Counted from the stretch's first letter, positions 17,278 to 25,803 are shown. The stretch is 64,000 nucleotides of DNA from Asanoa ferruginea (GCF_003387075.1 NZ_QUMQ01000001.1:1178001-1242000), one strand, 5' to 3'. Notes: generated by a model not told the origin, from the letters alone. Numbers and translations are program-made.

Positions 17278-18271
17278 ACCGATCCTGCGGGTCGAGAACG
17301 CGGTCAAGCACTACCCGATCACGCGGGGCGTGGTGCTGCCGAAGAAGGTCGGCGCGGTCAAGGCCGTCGACGGCGTGAGCTTCGAACTCCGTCCCGGGGA
17401 GACGCTCGGCCTGGTCGGCGAGTCGGGGTGCGGCAAGTCGACGCTGGCGAAGCTGCTGATGCGCCTGGAGTCACCGACGGCCGGCCGGGCGTATCTCAAG
17501 GGACACGACCTGTTCCGGATGCGGGCGGGCGACCTGCGCCGCCTCCGGCGGTCGATGCAGATGGTGATGCAGGACCCCTACACGTCGCTGAACCCGCGGA
17601 TGACGGTGGCCGACATCGTCGGCGAGCCGTTCGACATCCACCCGGAGGCTGCTCCGAAGGGCAACCGCGACGCTGCCGTTCGGGAGTTGTTGGCGCAGGT
17701 CGGCTTGTCGCCGGAGCACGCCAACCGTTATCCACACCAGTTCTCCGGCGGTCAGCGGCAGCGGATCGGCATCGCCCGGGCCCTGGCGCTGCGCCCCGAG
17801 GTCATCATCTGCGACGAGCCGGTGTCGGCGCTGGACGTGTCGGTCCAGGCGCAGGTGGTCAACCTGCTGGAGCGGCTACAGGACGAGTTGGGGCTGGCCT
17901 ACATCTTCATCGCCCACGACCTGTCGGTGGTCCGCCACATCAGCGACCGGATCGCGGTGATGTATCTCGGTCGGATCGTCGAGACGGGGACGTCGGACCA
18001 GGTGTATCTGCGGCCGACGCATCCCTATACGCAGGCGTTGCTGAGTGCCGTGCCGGTGCCGGACCCGACCGCGCGCAGCCGGCGGCAGATCATCCGGCTG
18101 GTCGGGGACGTGCCGTCGCCGGCGGATCCGCCGAGCGGATGCCGGTTCCGCACGCGGTGCTGGAAGGCTCAGCCACGCTGTGCGGCCGAAGAGCCGCCAC
18201 TGTCCCAGCGGGCAGTAGACCCCCACCCGTCGGCGTGCCACTACGCCGAACTGCACCGCGTCATCGCCTAG
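17261..18271 (+). CDS. Oligopeptide ABC transporter ATP-binding protein, DppF/OppF type
   Basis: A 336-residue ATPase with Walker A GESGCGKS, signature FSGGQRQR, Walker [13 protein letters not shown] and the C-terminal Cys motif [14 protein letters not shown]. It pairs with the upstream ATPase as the heterodimeric motor of the importer. It starts at ATG 17261 inside the end of the preceding gene and is last in the operon. No clear terminator hairpin was seen before the next gene at 18349. Confidence 0.94.
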   Translation: MPVLPEPILRVENAVKHYPITRGVVLPKKVGAVKAVDGVSFELRPGETLGLVGESGCGKSTLAKLLMRLESPTAGRAYLKGHDLFRMRAGDLRRLRRSMQMVMQDPYTSLNPRMTVADIVGEPFDIHPEAAPKGNRDAAVRELLAQVGLSPEHANRYPHQFSGGQRQRIGIARALALRPEVIICDEPVSALDVSVQAQVVNLLERLQDELGLAYIFIAHDLSVVRHISDRIAVMYLGRIVETGTSDQVYLRPTHPYTQALLSAVPVPDPTARSRRQIIRLVGDVPSPADPPSGCRFRTRCWKAQPRCAAEEPPLSQRAVDPHPSACHYAELHRVIA

Positions 18272-18348
18272 CCCGAGCGGGGGTCGGCGGGGCTCTCCAT
18301 CCATCGTGGAACATCGACACCCTGGCCTGCCGTCGTTATGGTGCTGCG

Positions 18349-18855
18349 ATGGCTAAGCGACTGAGTGGCGTGTCTTTTCCGTGGGGCGGTATCCAGTGGG
18401 AGACCGTCGACGGCGACAAGGATGTCGCCCGACGAGTGATCAACTTCCTGGAGGATCGTCGTTTGCTGTTCGGCGATCGCCATATGGAGGACTCGATGCA
18501 CTGCATCAGGTCGGCCATCGAAATCCGACAGATGTTGACGCGAGAGATGAACGCCTCCAAGCCGGGCGAGACGCTTGAACATAGCTTAAGAGCGATGCGA
18601 GCCGCCTGCCGCAAATTCGTTGACGCCGCCGGCCCAGACGCCGAGAACTTCACCAGGCGCCTACTCCCTCAGGAAGCAGGCAACTTTGGTCTTGCCCTTG
18701 GCGATCTCCGGACTTCCATCGGCGTCCAGATCGCGTTGATCGCCGAGCAGTTCGGCCTCTCGGTGGATGAGTATCTAGCGACCATTCTTCCGCCGAGCGA
18801 TGACGACGATGCCTCGTGGGTGCCTGGCTTCCCGGTGCGGTACGACTACGAATAG
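18349..18855 (+). CDS. DUF6650-like hypothetical protein
   Basis: The 168-residue product from ATG 18349 begins MAKRLSGVSFPWGGIQWE, followed by KDVARRVINFLEDRRLLF and ECIR-type text (HCIRSAIEIRQMLTREM) and an LRAMRAACRKFVD helix. I recognise this as the actinobacterial DUF6650-type family, function unknown. It is soluble, mostly helical, with an acidic Asp-rich run (PPSDDDDASW) near the end. Codon choice is less GC-biased than in its neighbours (e.g. GAA CAT AGC TTA AGA), suggesting a different history. It sits alone between the transport operon and the convergent NYN-domain gene. Confidence 0.75.
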   Translation: MAKRLSGVSFPWGGIQWETVDGDKDVARRVINFLEDRRLLFGDRHMEDSMHCIRSAIEIRQMLTREMNASKPGETLEHSLRAMRAACRKFVDAAGPDAENFTRRLLPQEAGNFGLALGDLRTSIGVQIALIAEQFGLSVDEYLATILPPSDDDDASWVPGFPVRYDYE

Positions 18856-18961
18856 GCGAGAGAGTCGCCGATCACTTCTCCGGTGCGGTGTGCGAAAAGG
18901 TGCCCAACGTCAAGGATTACTGCACGTCCGTGGATCTACATCTGATCATGTCGTTGGACCG

Positions 18962-20257
18962 TCAGGCGGGCGGCGCGAACCAGGTCCGCACGGCGGTCGT
19001 CTCGTCGTCGGTGAGGCTGACATCTGCCGCGTCGGCGCGGCTGAGCACGTTGTTGACGAAGGCGTCCCGGATTTCCTGGTCGTTGGGAGGTGGCTGCCGG
19101 TAGAGAGGGCACCCGCCGAACGTCGCGCCGCGGACGACGAACGCAAGCGCGTTGCGCCTCACATCCACGCCCTCCGCGGCTAGCCGGTCGCGTGACCATC
19201 GAGTGGCCTCGGTGAGGTTGAACCGGTGATTCGAGGCGTATTCGGCCAGCACCGGATAGATCGAAGACCACGTTTCCGAGCTCAGTCGGGGAATTCCGAG
19301 CAGCTTGGACAAGCGGGCCACCGGCTCGGGCAGGTCGACTCCGGGCCCGGCCGCCTGCGCGGAGGCCGGCGCGACGTGTCGGTCGGCGTGCCAGAGGAAA
19401 TGCTGGGAGAACATCGCCCCGGGCAGGTCGAGGCTCTCCAGCGTGCGGACGAAGCCGCCATGACCGAACCAGTTTGTCTCGTCCACTATGGAGCCGAGCG
19501 TGCGGCGCAGTTCGGCGGCAAATCCGGCCAGGTTGATCGGGGCGGTCGTCGCGGCGTATCGGCCCGAAACGATGTCGGCGAATCGTCGCATCGCTTCGTC
19601 TGCCTCGAGGCTCGGCTTCTCCGCGTCGACGGGTGCCAGGCCGGCGTGGTCGGTAGGTTCTGGCGCCGAGGCGTCATCGTCGGCCTCGACCGGCTCGCCC
19701 TGGATCAGTTCCAACAGTTGCTCGCTGCCGATCAACCGGTCCGCGACCGAGGTGAACGCTTCGGCGGCGTCCAGCGGCGACACCACGGTGGTGCGCCGAT
19801 CGGCGCGCCGCAGGCGCACCAACAGCGGAGTCATGTCCGAGTCGCCGGAGAGGATGACGAACTCGTCGCACGCGGTGTCGTGCAACGCGTCGAGCGCGTC
19901 CACCACGATGCGGATATCGGCGGCGTTCTTGGTGTGCGTCAACCGCGGGCAGTCGATCACCTCGAAGCCCGCGTTCGTGAAGAACGGCCGGAACTTCGAG
20001 AAATACAACCGCGGCGTGCCGGAGTCGGCATCGGGATGCGGCACCCAGCCGGACGGGTTCATATAGCACCGCAGGATGAGCCAGCGGCGCGGACCGTTGA
20101 CCGGCAGCGCGGTGGCCAACTGCGACGCCCAGCCGCCCGGATCCTCCGCGAACTGCATCGCGACGTCTGGATCCTGCCGAATCAGCCCGGTGAAGACGTT
20201 GTCGAAATCCAGATAGAGCGCCGCCCGCACGCGATCCAGGCCACCCGCCGCGCTCAT
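18962..20257 (-). CDS. NYN-domain (PIN-like nuclease) protein with probable OST-HTH/LOTUS modules
   Basis: A 431-residue protein. Residues ~1-155 form a NYN domain: ALYLDFDNVF, NAADIRIVVDALD and FVILSGDSDMTPLLVRLRRADR supply the acidic residues that coordinate metal in this RNase fold. After an Asp/Glu-rich linker, residues ~210-290 (MRRFADIVSGR through TNWFGHGGFVRTLESLDL) and ~310-410 look like tandem OST-HTH/LOTUS-type RNA-binding modules. This LabA/MARF1-like pairing suggests RNA processing. The LOTUS assignment is by eye. It is not clearly in an operon. Confidence 0.8.
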   Translation of the reverse strand: MSAAGGLDRVRAALYLDFDNVFTGLIRQDPDVAMQFAEDPGGWASQLATALPVNGPRRWLILRCYMNPSGWVPHPDADSGTPRLYFSKFRPFFTNAGFEVIDCPRLTHTKNAADIRIVVDALDALHDTACDEFVILSGDSDMTPLLVRLRRADRRTTVVSPLDAAEAFTSVADRLIGSEQLLELIQGEPVEADDDASAPEPTDHAGLAPVDAEKPSLEADEAMRRFADIVSGRYAATTAPINLAGFAAELRRTLGSIVDETNWFGHGGFVRTLESLDLPGAMFSQHFLWHADRHVAPASAQAAGPGVDLPEPVARLSKLLGIPRLSSETWSSIYPVLAEYASNHRFNLTEATRWSRDRLAAEGVDVRRNALAFVVRGATFGGCPLYRQPPPNDQEIRDAFVNNVLSRADAADVSLTDDETTAVRTWFAPPA

Positions 20258-20302
20258 CGCTGATTCCGCCCGTCTCGGGCTGACCTGACGTCAAGGCTGG
20301 CC

Positions 20303-20347
20303 GGTGCCGCACCTTCCACCCGGTCGGCGGCGTTCCAATGCGGCACC
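20303..20347. repeat. Inverted repeat between NYN and ArsR-type genes
   Basis: GGTGCCGCA (20303-20311) is repeated inverted as TGCGGCACC (20339-20347) across 27 nt, downstream of the ArsR-type gene and upstream of the NYN gene on the minus strand. It could be a weak terminator or a regulatory site; no U tract follows. Confidence 0.4.
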
Positions 20348-20465
20348 GCGGCGGCGGGCCTTTCGGCTGAGAGCATGCCCCTAGTCTGGACGCTCGCGAG
20401 CCCGCGGTCGTCAGCCGACCGGCGCGTCGCCGAGCCCGTGCACTTGACCGGAAGCTGGTGCGATG

Positions 20466-21437
20466 TCAGAGGCGCTCCGCGACTGACTCCGGGGATGCGG
20501 TGGCACGGACGAGGCGGTCGCCGTCGGGCGTGCGGTAGTAGAGAACCGAGCGGCCGGCCCGGCGGCGGCGGACGAGTTGCGAGTCCAGCAGGATCTTGAG
20601 GTGGTTGCCCACGGAGCCGAGGGCGAAACCGCTCACGGATACGAGCTGGGTGGTGCTCATCGGGCTGTCGAGCAGGCTCAGCAGCGTCGCCCGGGCCGGG
20701 CCGATCAGGCGGCGCAGGGCGCCCGGTGCGGTCTGCCCACCCGCGGCGAGCAGGCCGGCGCAGGGGTAGACCACGGAGTAGCGGCTCGGCCGACGCCAGC
20801 CGACCCAGCCGCGCTCGCTGGTGCTGGGGATGAACAGCAGCTGTCCGTCGGTCAGGTCGTGCGGCGGATAGTCGTACGCGTTGATCTGTAGTCGCCCCTC
20901 GCCCAGCCACCGCATGCCGGGCCGCATGTCGTCGAGCGCCGACGCCCAGCCGCTCGTGCTCAACCGGCGGGTCCGGGCGATGATGTCGGCCTCGAACGCC
21001 CGCTGGCGGCGCTCCCAGTCTGGTGCGACCACCTCGGCCCAGACCCAGTCGAGCACGGCCGCGATCCGATCCGGCAGGTCCGGCACGTGCAGGACGGGGT
21101 CGTCGCCGGCCAGATCGGCGCGCAGCGACTCGGGCGACGCCGTGCGGATGCGGCGCATCTCATCGTCGAAGGTGTGCTCGTCGTCGTCGGGCGGCGGGCA
21201 GAGGATGTCGGTCAGCCAGTTGGGCCGCAGCGCGCCCCGCACGAACGCCTGGCCGACCGGGTCGCCGGCCAGGCGGGCCCGGAACGCCGCCCGCTGTTGT
21301 GCCGGCCGGGCGAGTTGGCCGGGTCGCAGGGGGCGCCGCTCCGCCAGCACGCCGAGGGTCGCCACGGTCTCGACCAGCGCCGAGGTGCGGAACCGGCTGC
21401 CGGCGAGGACGTCGGCGTCGATCAGCCAGATTCCCAC
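20466..21437 (-). CDS. ArsR-type winged-helix regulator with long N-terminal domain
   Basis: A 323-residue protein. The last ~80 residues form an ArsR-like winged helix ([51 protein letters not shown]). The N-terminal ~230 residues are a separate conserved domain of the kind attached to actinobacterial ArsR proteins (DUF5937-like by overall pattern), possibly ligand sensing. No metal-binding Cys cluster is visible. It starts at GTG 21437 with GGAGG 7 nt upstream and is divergent from the VOC gene across a perfect palindrome, so autoregulation is likely. Confidence 0.82.
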   Translation of the reverse strand: MGIWLIDADVLAGSRFRTSALVETVATLGVLAERRPLRPGQLARPAQQRAAFRARLAGDPVGQAFVRGALRPNWLTDILCPPPDDDEHTFDDEMRRIRTASPESLRADLAGDDPVLHVPDLPDRIAAVLDWVWAEVVAPDWERRQRAFEADIIARTRRLSTSGWASALDDMRPGMRWLGEGRLQINAYDYPPHDLTDGQLLFIPSTSERGWVGWRRPSRYSVVYPCAGLLAAGGQTAPGALRRLIGPARATLLSLLDSPMSTTQLVSVSGFALGSVGNHLKILLDSQLVRRRRAGRSVLYYRTPDGDRLVRATASPESVAERL

Positions 21438-21457
21438 GTTTCGCCTCCGCGCGAAAC
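21438..21457. promoter_or_regulatory. Palindromic operator enclosing the ArsR-type gene's ribosome binding site
   Basis: GTTTCGC (21438-21444) and GCGAAAC (21451-21457) form perfect 7-bp arms around CTCCGC, which on the minus strand supplies GGAGG. TAAAGT at 21463-21458 is a plausible -10. The palindrome touches the GTG start of the ArsR-type gene and lies 38 bp before the divergent VOC gene. Confidence 0.6.
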
Positions 21458-21495
21458 TTTACCGGTGCCGGCATCCCGTTGCCGAGACTGTAAGC

Positions 21496-21939
21496 ATGAT
21501 CGAGCGAATGGACCACGTGAGCGTCGTCGTTGACGACCTCGAGGCGGCTAAGGCGTTCTTCGTCGAACTTGGTATGGAGCTGGAGGGCGAGGCGCCGATC
21601 GCGGGGCCATCGGTCGACGCGGTCAACGCGCTCGACGACGTGCGGGTCGACATCGCGATGATGCGGACCCCGGACGGTCACGGCCGGCTCGAGCTGACGA
21701 AGTTCCACCACCCGGCGGTGATCGACCCCGAACCGCGGCACGCGCTGGGCAACACACTGGGCCTGCGTAGCGTCATGTTCGCCGTCGACGACATCGACGC
21801 GACCCTGGCCGGCCTGCGCGCCCACGGCGCGGAACTGGTCGGCGAGCTGGTGCAGTATGAGAACAGCTACCGGCTCTGTTACGTCCGCGGGCCCGCGGGG
21901 ATCATCGTCGCCCTCGCCCAGCAGCTCCAGGAGGCCTGA
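21496..21939 (+). CDS. VOC-family (glyoxalase/dioxygenase-fold) protein
   Basis: A 147-residue vicinal-oxygen-chelate protein starting at ATG 21496 (MIERMDHVSVVVDDLEAAKAFF). The two beta-alpha-beta-beta-beta modules are visible, the second opening at GLRSVMFAVDDIDATLAGL. Candidate metal ligands are His near residue 7, the E/H region of LELTKFHHP and the late Glu in LVQYENSYRLCYVRGPAGIIVAL. The substrate is unknown. It is divergent from the ArsR-type regulator and 2 bp from the PPOX-family gene, with which it is probably cotranscribed. Confidence 0.83.
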   Translation: MIERMDHVSVVVDDLEAAKAFFVELGMELEGEAPIAGPSVDAVNALDDVRVDIAMMRTPDGHGRLELTKFHHPAVIDPEPRHALGNTLGLRSVMFAVDDIDATLAGLRAHGAELVGELVQYENSYRLCYVRGPAGIIVALAQQLQEA

Positions 21940-21941
21940 CC

Positions 21942-22430
21942 ATGCGACCGGACGAGATCACCGAGGTGCTCAACCGACCGCTCAGCCGGGAACTGCTGGC
22001 CCGCGACCTGACCCGGCTGGCCTACGTCGCCAAGGACGGCACGCCGCGCAACGTGCCGATCGGGTTCAGCTGGAACGGCTCCGAGATCGTGATGTGCACG
22101 GCGTTGAACGCCCCGAAGCTTCCGGCGCTGCGCAAGAACCCGGCGGTGGCGCTGACCATCGACACCGAGGTGCACCCGCCCAAGATCCTGCTCATCCGCG
22201 GCCAGGCCGAGCTCGACGTCGTCGACGGCATCCCCGACGAATATCTGGAGATGAACACCACCTACGAGATGACGCCCGAGCAGCGGGTCGAGTGGGAGGC
22301 GGGGGTGCGGGAGCTCTACGACGGCATGGTCCGGATCGTGGTGACGCCGACCTGGGCGAAGCTCATCGACTTCGAGACGACGCTGCCGAGCGCGGTCGAG
22401 GAACTGATCCGTCGGCGCGCGCAACGGTAA
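21942..22430 (+). CDS. Pyridoxamine 5'-phosphate oxidase-fold (FMN/F420-binding-like) protein
   Basis: A 162-residue split-barrel protein. RLAYVAKDGTPRNVPIGFSWNGSEIVMCTALNAPKLPALRKNPAVALTID in overlapping short motifs is the typical PPOX/FDOR-like core. Such actinobacterial proteins bind FMN, F420 or heme; the cofactor cannot be decided here. It starts two bases after the VOC stop, so the two genes likely form an operon under the divergent ArsR-type regulator. The 3' end overlaps the oxidoreductase remnant on the other strand. Confidence 0.83.
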   Translation: MRPDEITEVLNRPLSRELLARDLTRLAYVAKDGTPRNVPIGFSWNGSEIVMCTALNAPKLPALRKNPAVALTIDTEVHPPKILLIRGQAELDVVDGIPDEYLEMNTTYEMTPEQRVEWEAGVRELYDGMVRIVVTPTWAKLIDFETTLPSAVEELIRRRAQR

Positions 22431-22820
22431 ATCGCGTGCGGTGGTGTCGGGGGCGTTCGACCTCCTCCAACAGCGGCAGAGCGAGGTCCTCGCAGGAGAT
22501 CGTGGAGAGGCCCGATGAATCGACCAGCAGCTCGTCGGTGCCGATCCGGTAGGAACCGGTGCGCTCGCCCGGCTCCAGGATCGCCGGCGGGCTGAGATAG
22601 CTGCAGTCCACATCGGTGCTGGTGCGGAACGCGGCGAGTTGGTCGTTGCCCGCACGTGCGATCGCCCTCCAGGCCGGTGCTACGTGGGCCGGGTCGTCCA
22701 CCGCGAGGGTGCCGCCCGAGCCCGGCACGAGGAGGCTGCCGGCGCCACCGACGGCGACCAGCCGCACGCCGGCGCCGCGGAGCCCGGCGAGCAGCGCCTT
22801 CGCGGTGGTGAGCCGGGAAA
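22363..22820 (-). pseudogene. N-terminally truncated NAD(P)H-binding oxidoreductase/epimerase remnant
   Basis: Reading leftward from about 22820, the frame encodes the C-terminal two thirds of a YwnB-like NAD(P)-binding (PF13460-type) protein: ALLAGLRGAGVRLVAVGGAG, then WRAIARAGNDQLAAFR, CSYLSPPAILEPGERTGSYR and LSTISCEDLALPLLEEVE. The first ~80 residues, including the Rossmann GxxGxxG, are absent. Upstream the sequence switches to the C-terminal half of a MarR gene on the opposite strand. Reading continues past the usual FTV end into the PPOX gene to a stop at 22363. It is probably non-functional. Confidence 0.7.
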
Positions 22821-23017
22821 CCGACCCCAGCAACCGCCGCAGCGTCCTGATCACGCTGACCGATCTCGGCTACGAAACCGTCGACAACGCGATGTCCGAC
22901 CACGTCGCCAATGAGGCGCGGATGCTCGCCGCACTCGGCCCCGACGAGCGGGAACAACTCGCAAATCTGTTGCGTACGATGCTGACCGCGCTCGGCGATG
23001 TCCCGCGGTCGGGTTGA
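22820..23017 (+). pseudogene. C-terminal remnant of a MarR-family regulator
   Basis: From ~22820 the plus strand encodes SRETDPSNRRSVLITLTDLG, then VANEARMLAALGPDEREQLANLLRTMLTALG, the wing and C-terminal dimerisation helices of a MarR protein. The N-terminal helices and recognition helix are missing. The upstream in-frame sequence belongs to the antisense of the oxidoreductase fragment. Together the two fragments look like a formerly divergent gene pair from which the shared promoter and both N-termini were deleted. Confidence 0.7.
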
Positions 23018-23063
23018 GCACACGACGGCGTGCCACGGCCGGACGCCGTGGCACGCCGCGGTG

Positions 23064-23468
23064 TCAGGCGGCGTCAAGCGCCTTGGTGATCTTGCCGATC
23101 AGGTCCGTCACGACCGGGCTCGGCTTGGCGTTCTGGGTGGCCGACTCGATCGCCAGCAGGACCGCGCCGCGGAAGTTGTCGGCCTCGTCCGGCGCCTGTG
23201 CCGTGAGCAGCGCCATGGCCTCGGTCAGCGCCGGCAGCACCCGGTCGGCGATCTCGGCCACCGACTTGCCGTTGATCTCCTTACCCTTCGGGTATTCGGC
23301 GAGCACGTGCCCGACCAGGCCGGTGCCCGAACCCAAGGCGATGCTGCCGTTGGTGGCGATCTTGTGCGGCGAACCACCCGCGACACCAGCCGCGGACAGC
23401 AACGCCACGGCACCGTACGCCGCGACCCGCATGGTGTTCTTGTCCTGGTCGGAAAGGGTGATAGCCAT
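23064..23468 (-). CDS. Hypothetical protein, 134 aa
   Basis: It starts at ATG 23468 with AAGGAG 8-9 nt upstream, which decides against a longer reading. The product (MAITLSDQDKNTMRVAAYGAV) has a mildly hydrophobic N-terminal helix (AAYGAVALLSAAGVAGG), a Gly/Ser stretch and a helical C-terminus (ADRVLPALTEAMALLT, DNFRGAVLLAIESATQ). No family is recognised. It could be a small membrane-associated or cytosolic helical protein. It lies near decayed genes but has a normal start, so it is probably intact. Confidence 0.65.
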   Translation of the reverse strand: MAITLSDQDKNTMRVAAYGAVALLSAAGVAGGSPHKIATNGSIALGSGTGLVGHVLAEYPKGKEINGKSVAEIADRVLPALTEAMALLTAQAPDEADNFRGAVLLAIESATQNAKPSPVVTDLIGKITKALDAA

Positions 23469-23518
23469 GGTGACGCACTCCTTAGAAGGCCGCCGAAGGG
23501 ATGTCCTCCGTCGTGCGA

Positions 23519-24183
23519 TCACCATCGCGGCCCGGCCTGACGCGGCCCTGACACGCCCCTGACACGGGCGGCGCGGGCGCCTCGCATCAGTCGCGAGGGG
23601 CCAGCCGACGGGCGTTGCAGCATCCGCTGTCTGCGGTCGACGAGGATGAACTTGAACGGGTAGCGCGGCTCGGCCGTCTCGAGGATGACGTTGGTGCGGC
23701 CGGCATCGCGCAGGTTGACCATCGACTTGAAGTGCGCCTCGTAAGCGGGGCTGGCCGACGACAACGCCTCGGGGCGCTTCAGCTGGATGATGCGGTAGTA
23801 GGCCAGGTCCGGTTCCGACTCGACCTTCGCGGCCAGGGCCTCGAGGAAGCCGGCCAAGAGCGGATCGTCCATTGCGGACGCTGGGTGGTCGCCCGACCGG
23901 TCGAGCTGTTGGCCGAGTCGATGGCCCGGCTGTGTTGGTCGGCGGATGCCTCGACGGTTCGCTCGATGACGCTCGCGTGCCGCTCGAACGCGCGCACCAG
24001 CAGTTGCATCACCGCCGCGAAAACGCCGATCGCCAGCGCCGCCGCGATCGCGGTGGTGCTGGCGATGCCCAGCGATCCGCCCGCGAGGTCGTCGGCGACG
24101 GCGCCGAGGACGGCGCCGGCGATGAGTCCCGCGAGGGCGACGGAGACCGAGGAGATCGTCGTGAGCCGGCGGTGAGTCGTCAT
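23519..24183 (-). pseudogene. Frameshifted small membrane protein gene
   Basis: The N-terminal part (ATG 24183) encodes about 100 residues with two hydrophobic spans (LAGLIAGAVLGAVADD, TTAIAAALAIGVFAAVMQLL) followed by a helical FERHASVIERTVEAS segment. Near 23880 the sensible protein continues in another frame: DDPLLAGFLEALAAKVESEP, YYRIIQLKRPEALSS, then RYPFKFILVDRRQRM. Neither frame alone spans both parts, so a frameshift or small deletion divides the gene. A sequencing error cannot be excluded. No function is assigned. The final ~30 residues before the stop at 23519 are low-complexity Arg/Pro and may lie beyond the true end. Confidence 0.6.
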
Positions 24184-24265
24184 CGGTCAAGGTTCAGGCG
24201 TGGCCGCACCGCCACGATCGAAGCGATCGCCTCCAACGGACTGTGCTGCCCGATCACCTTCGCCG

Positions 24266-25177
24266 TCAGCCAGCCACCGAGATGATCGTTTTGCCAGGTG
24301 TACGACGATCGCGCGCGAACGCCGACGCCGTCTCGGAAAGCGGTCGCACCTCGCCGACGATGGGCTTGAGCCGGCCGGCCCGCACAAGGCGAATCAGGTC
24401 GGCCAGCCGGACGCGATCCGGCTCGACGACGAAGAACAGGGCCCGCCCGTCCTTGGGCCGCACGGTCGGCGGCGCGGCGATGGTGACGACGGTGCCACCC
24501 GGGCGCACCAGCTCGGTCGATCGCTCGAGCACGTCGCCGCCGATGACGTCGAACAGCACGTCCACCTCACCGGCCGGCCGCGGATCGGAGACGTCGACGA
24601 AGCTGTGCGCACCGAGCCCGAGCACGACATCGCGGTCGTCGGCCCGGCCCACGCCGATCACCCGGGCGCCCGCGTCGCGCGCGAGTTGGACGGCGATCGA
24701 GCCGACGCCGCCAGCGGCGCCGTTGACGAGGACCGTCTGGCCGGTCGTGAGCTGGGCGTGTTCGAAGAGTCCCTGCCACGCGGTCAGCCCGGAGATGGGC
24801 AGCGCGGCCGCGACGGTGTGGTCGACGTCGGCCGCGAGGGGCGCGAGGTTGCGCGCCTCCACCGCGGTGAATTCGGCCAGGGAACCGTTGCGGGTCCAGT
24901 CGGTCAGCCCGAACACCCGCTGGCCCACGGTCAGGCCGGTGGTGCCATAGCCGAGTTCGGCCACGGTCCCGGACAGCTCGTGCCCCGGGGTGGTCGGCGT
25001 CCGGTCGCGGCCGGCGCGGTCGGTCCACGTGCCCGGCCAGTCGAGCTCTCCGGGGGTGAAGCCGGCAGCGTGCACGCGGACGATGACGTCGTTTTCCGCG
25101 GCGTGCGGGTAGGGCATGTCGGTCAGGGTGAGGCCGGCGACACCCGCGGCCCGGTCGCGGGCGGTGATCGCGCGCAT
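24266..25177 (-). CDS. Zinc-type alcohol dehydrogenase-like / quinone-oxidoreductase family NADP-dependent oxidoreductase
   Basis: A 303-residue MDR-superfamily protein. The N-terminal GroES-like domain includes MPYPHAAENDVIVRVHAAGF and GHELSGTVAELGYG; the Rossmann motif is VNGAAGGVGSIAVQLAR. No structural or catalytic zinc Cys cluster is seen, as in quinone-oxidoreductase-type members, so NADPH-dependent reduction of an enone or quinone is likely. Its ATG shares one base with the TGA of the upstream HD-domain gene, indicating translational coupling. Confidence 0.85.
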   Translation of the reverse strand: MRAITARDRAAGVAGLTLTDMPYPHAAENDVIVRVHAAGFTPGELDWPGTWTDRAGRDRTPTTPGHELSGTVAELGYGTTGLTVGQRVFGLTDWTRNGSLAEFTAVEARNLAPLAADVDHTVAAALPISGLTAWQGLFEHAQLTTGQTVLVNGAAGGVGSIAVQLARDAGARVIGVGRADDRDVVLGLGAHSFVDVSDPRPAGEVDVLFDVIGGDVLERSTELVRPGGTVVTIAAPPTVRPKDGRALFFVVEPDRVRLADLIRLVRAGRLKPIVGEVRPLSETASAFARDRRTPGKTIISVAG

Positions 25178-25803
25178 CAGCTCGGCCAGGGCGAAGCGAC
25201 GACGCGCTCGACCATTGTCGTGCGCGGGAAACCGGGACTGAAATGCTCGAGCACGTCGGAGTTCATCGTGCCGTTCGTGGTTTCCGGGCGGTTCTTCTGC
25301 CCGTCGAACTGGGCCCGCAGAAACTCGTTCTTGAAGTCTCCGCGCGGGTGGGCGGCAAGAATTTCGGCGACCTGGTCGCGGTCGATTCCGTCCAGACCCA
25401 GGCCGAGCACGTCGGTCACCACGCCGAGTTGGGTCAGCGCGACTTCCGGTGCCATCCGGCCGGGGATGCCCGGCGTGGTGTGCAACGCGACCGCCTCCCA
25501 GACGGTCTCGGCCGCGGCCGGTGAGAAGCCCCGGTCGAGGAGAAACTTGCGGGCGTGGTCGGCGCCGTCGACTTCGAATCGCTGCTCCGCCTCGGAAAAC
25601 GGGGTCATCAGCCCGAGGTCGTGGAACAGGGCCGCGACATAGAGCAGTTCCGGGTCCGGTTTCAGCGAAAGCCGCTGTGCGTGGATCAGACCGAACAGGA
25701 AGACCCGCCGCGAGTGGTGATAGATGAGCGGGCTGGTCGACTCTTCGATGAATCCGGTCGCTTCTGTCTCAGGAATCTCAAATCCCGCGATGACCTCAGA
25801 CAT
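25177..25803 (-). CDS. HD-domain phosphohydrolase-like protein
   Basis: A 208-residue protein starting at ATG 25803. The HD signature is visible as YHHSRRVFLF (His), ALFHDLGLM (His-Asp), DHARKFLLDRG and VALHTTPGIPG, the arrangement of cyanamide-hydratase-like/HDIG metal-dependent hydrolases. It probably binds divalent metals through these His/Asp residues. The substrate is unknown. It overlaps the downstream oxidoreductase by 1 bp and is divergent from the GlxA-type regulator. Confidence 0.85.
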   Translation of the reverse strand: MSEVIAGFEIPETEATGFIEESTSPLIYHHSRRVFLFGLIHAQRLSLKPDPELLYVAALFHDLGLMTPFSEAEQRFEVDGADHARKFLLDRGFSPAAAETVWEAVALHTTPGIPGRMAPEVALTQLGVVTDVLGLGLDGIDRDQVAEILAAHPRGDFKNEFLRAQFDGQKNRPETTNGTMNSDVLEHFSPGFPRTTMVERVVASPWPS

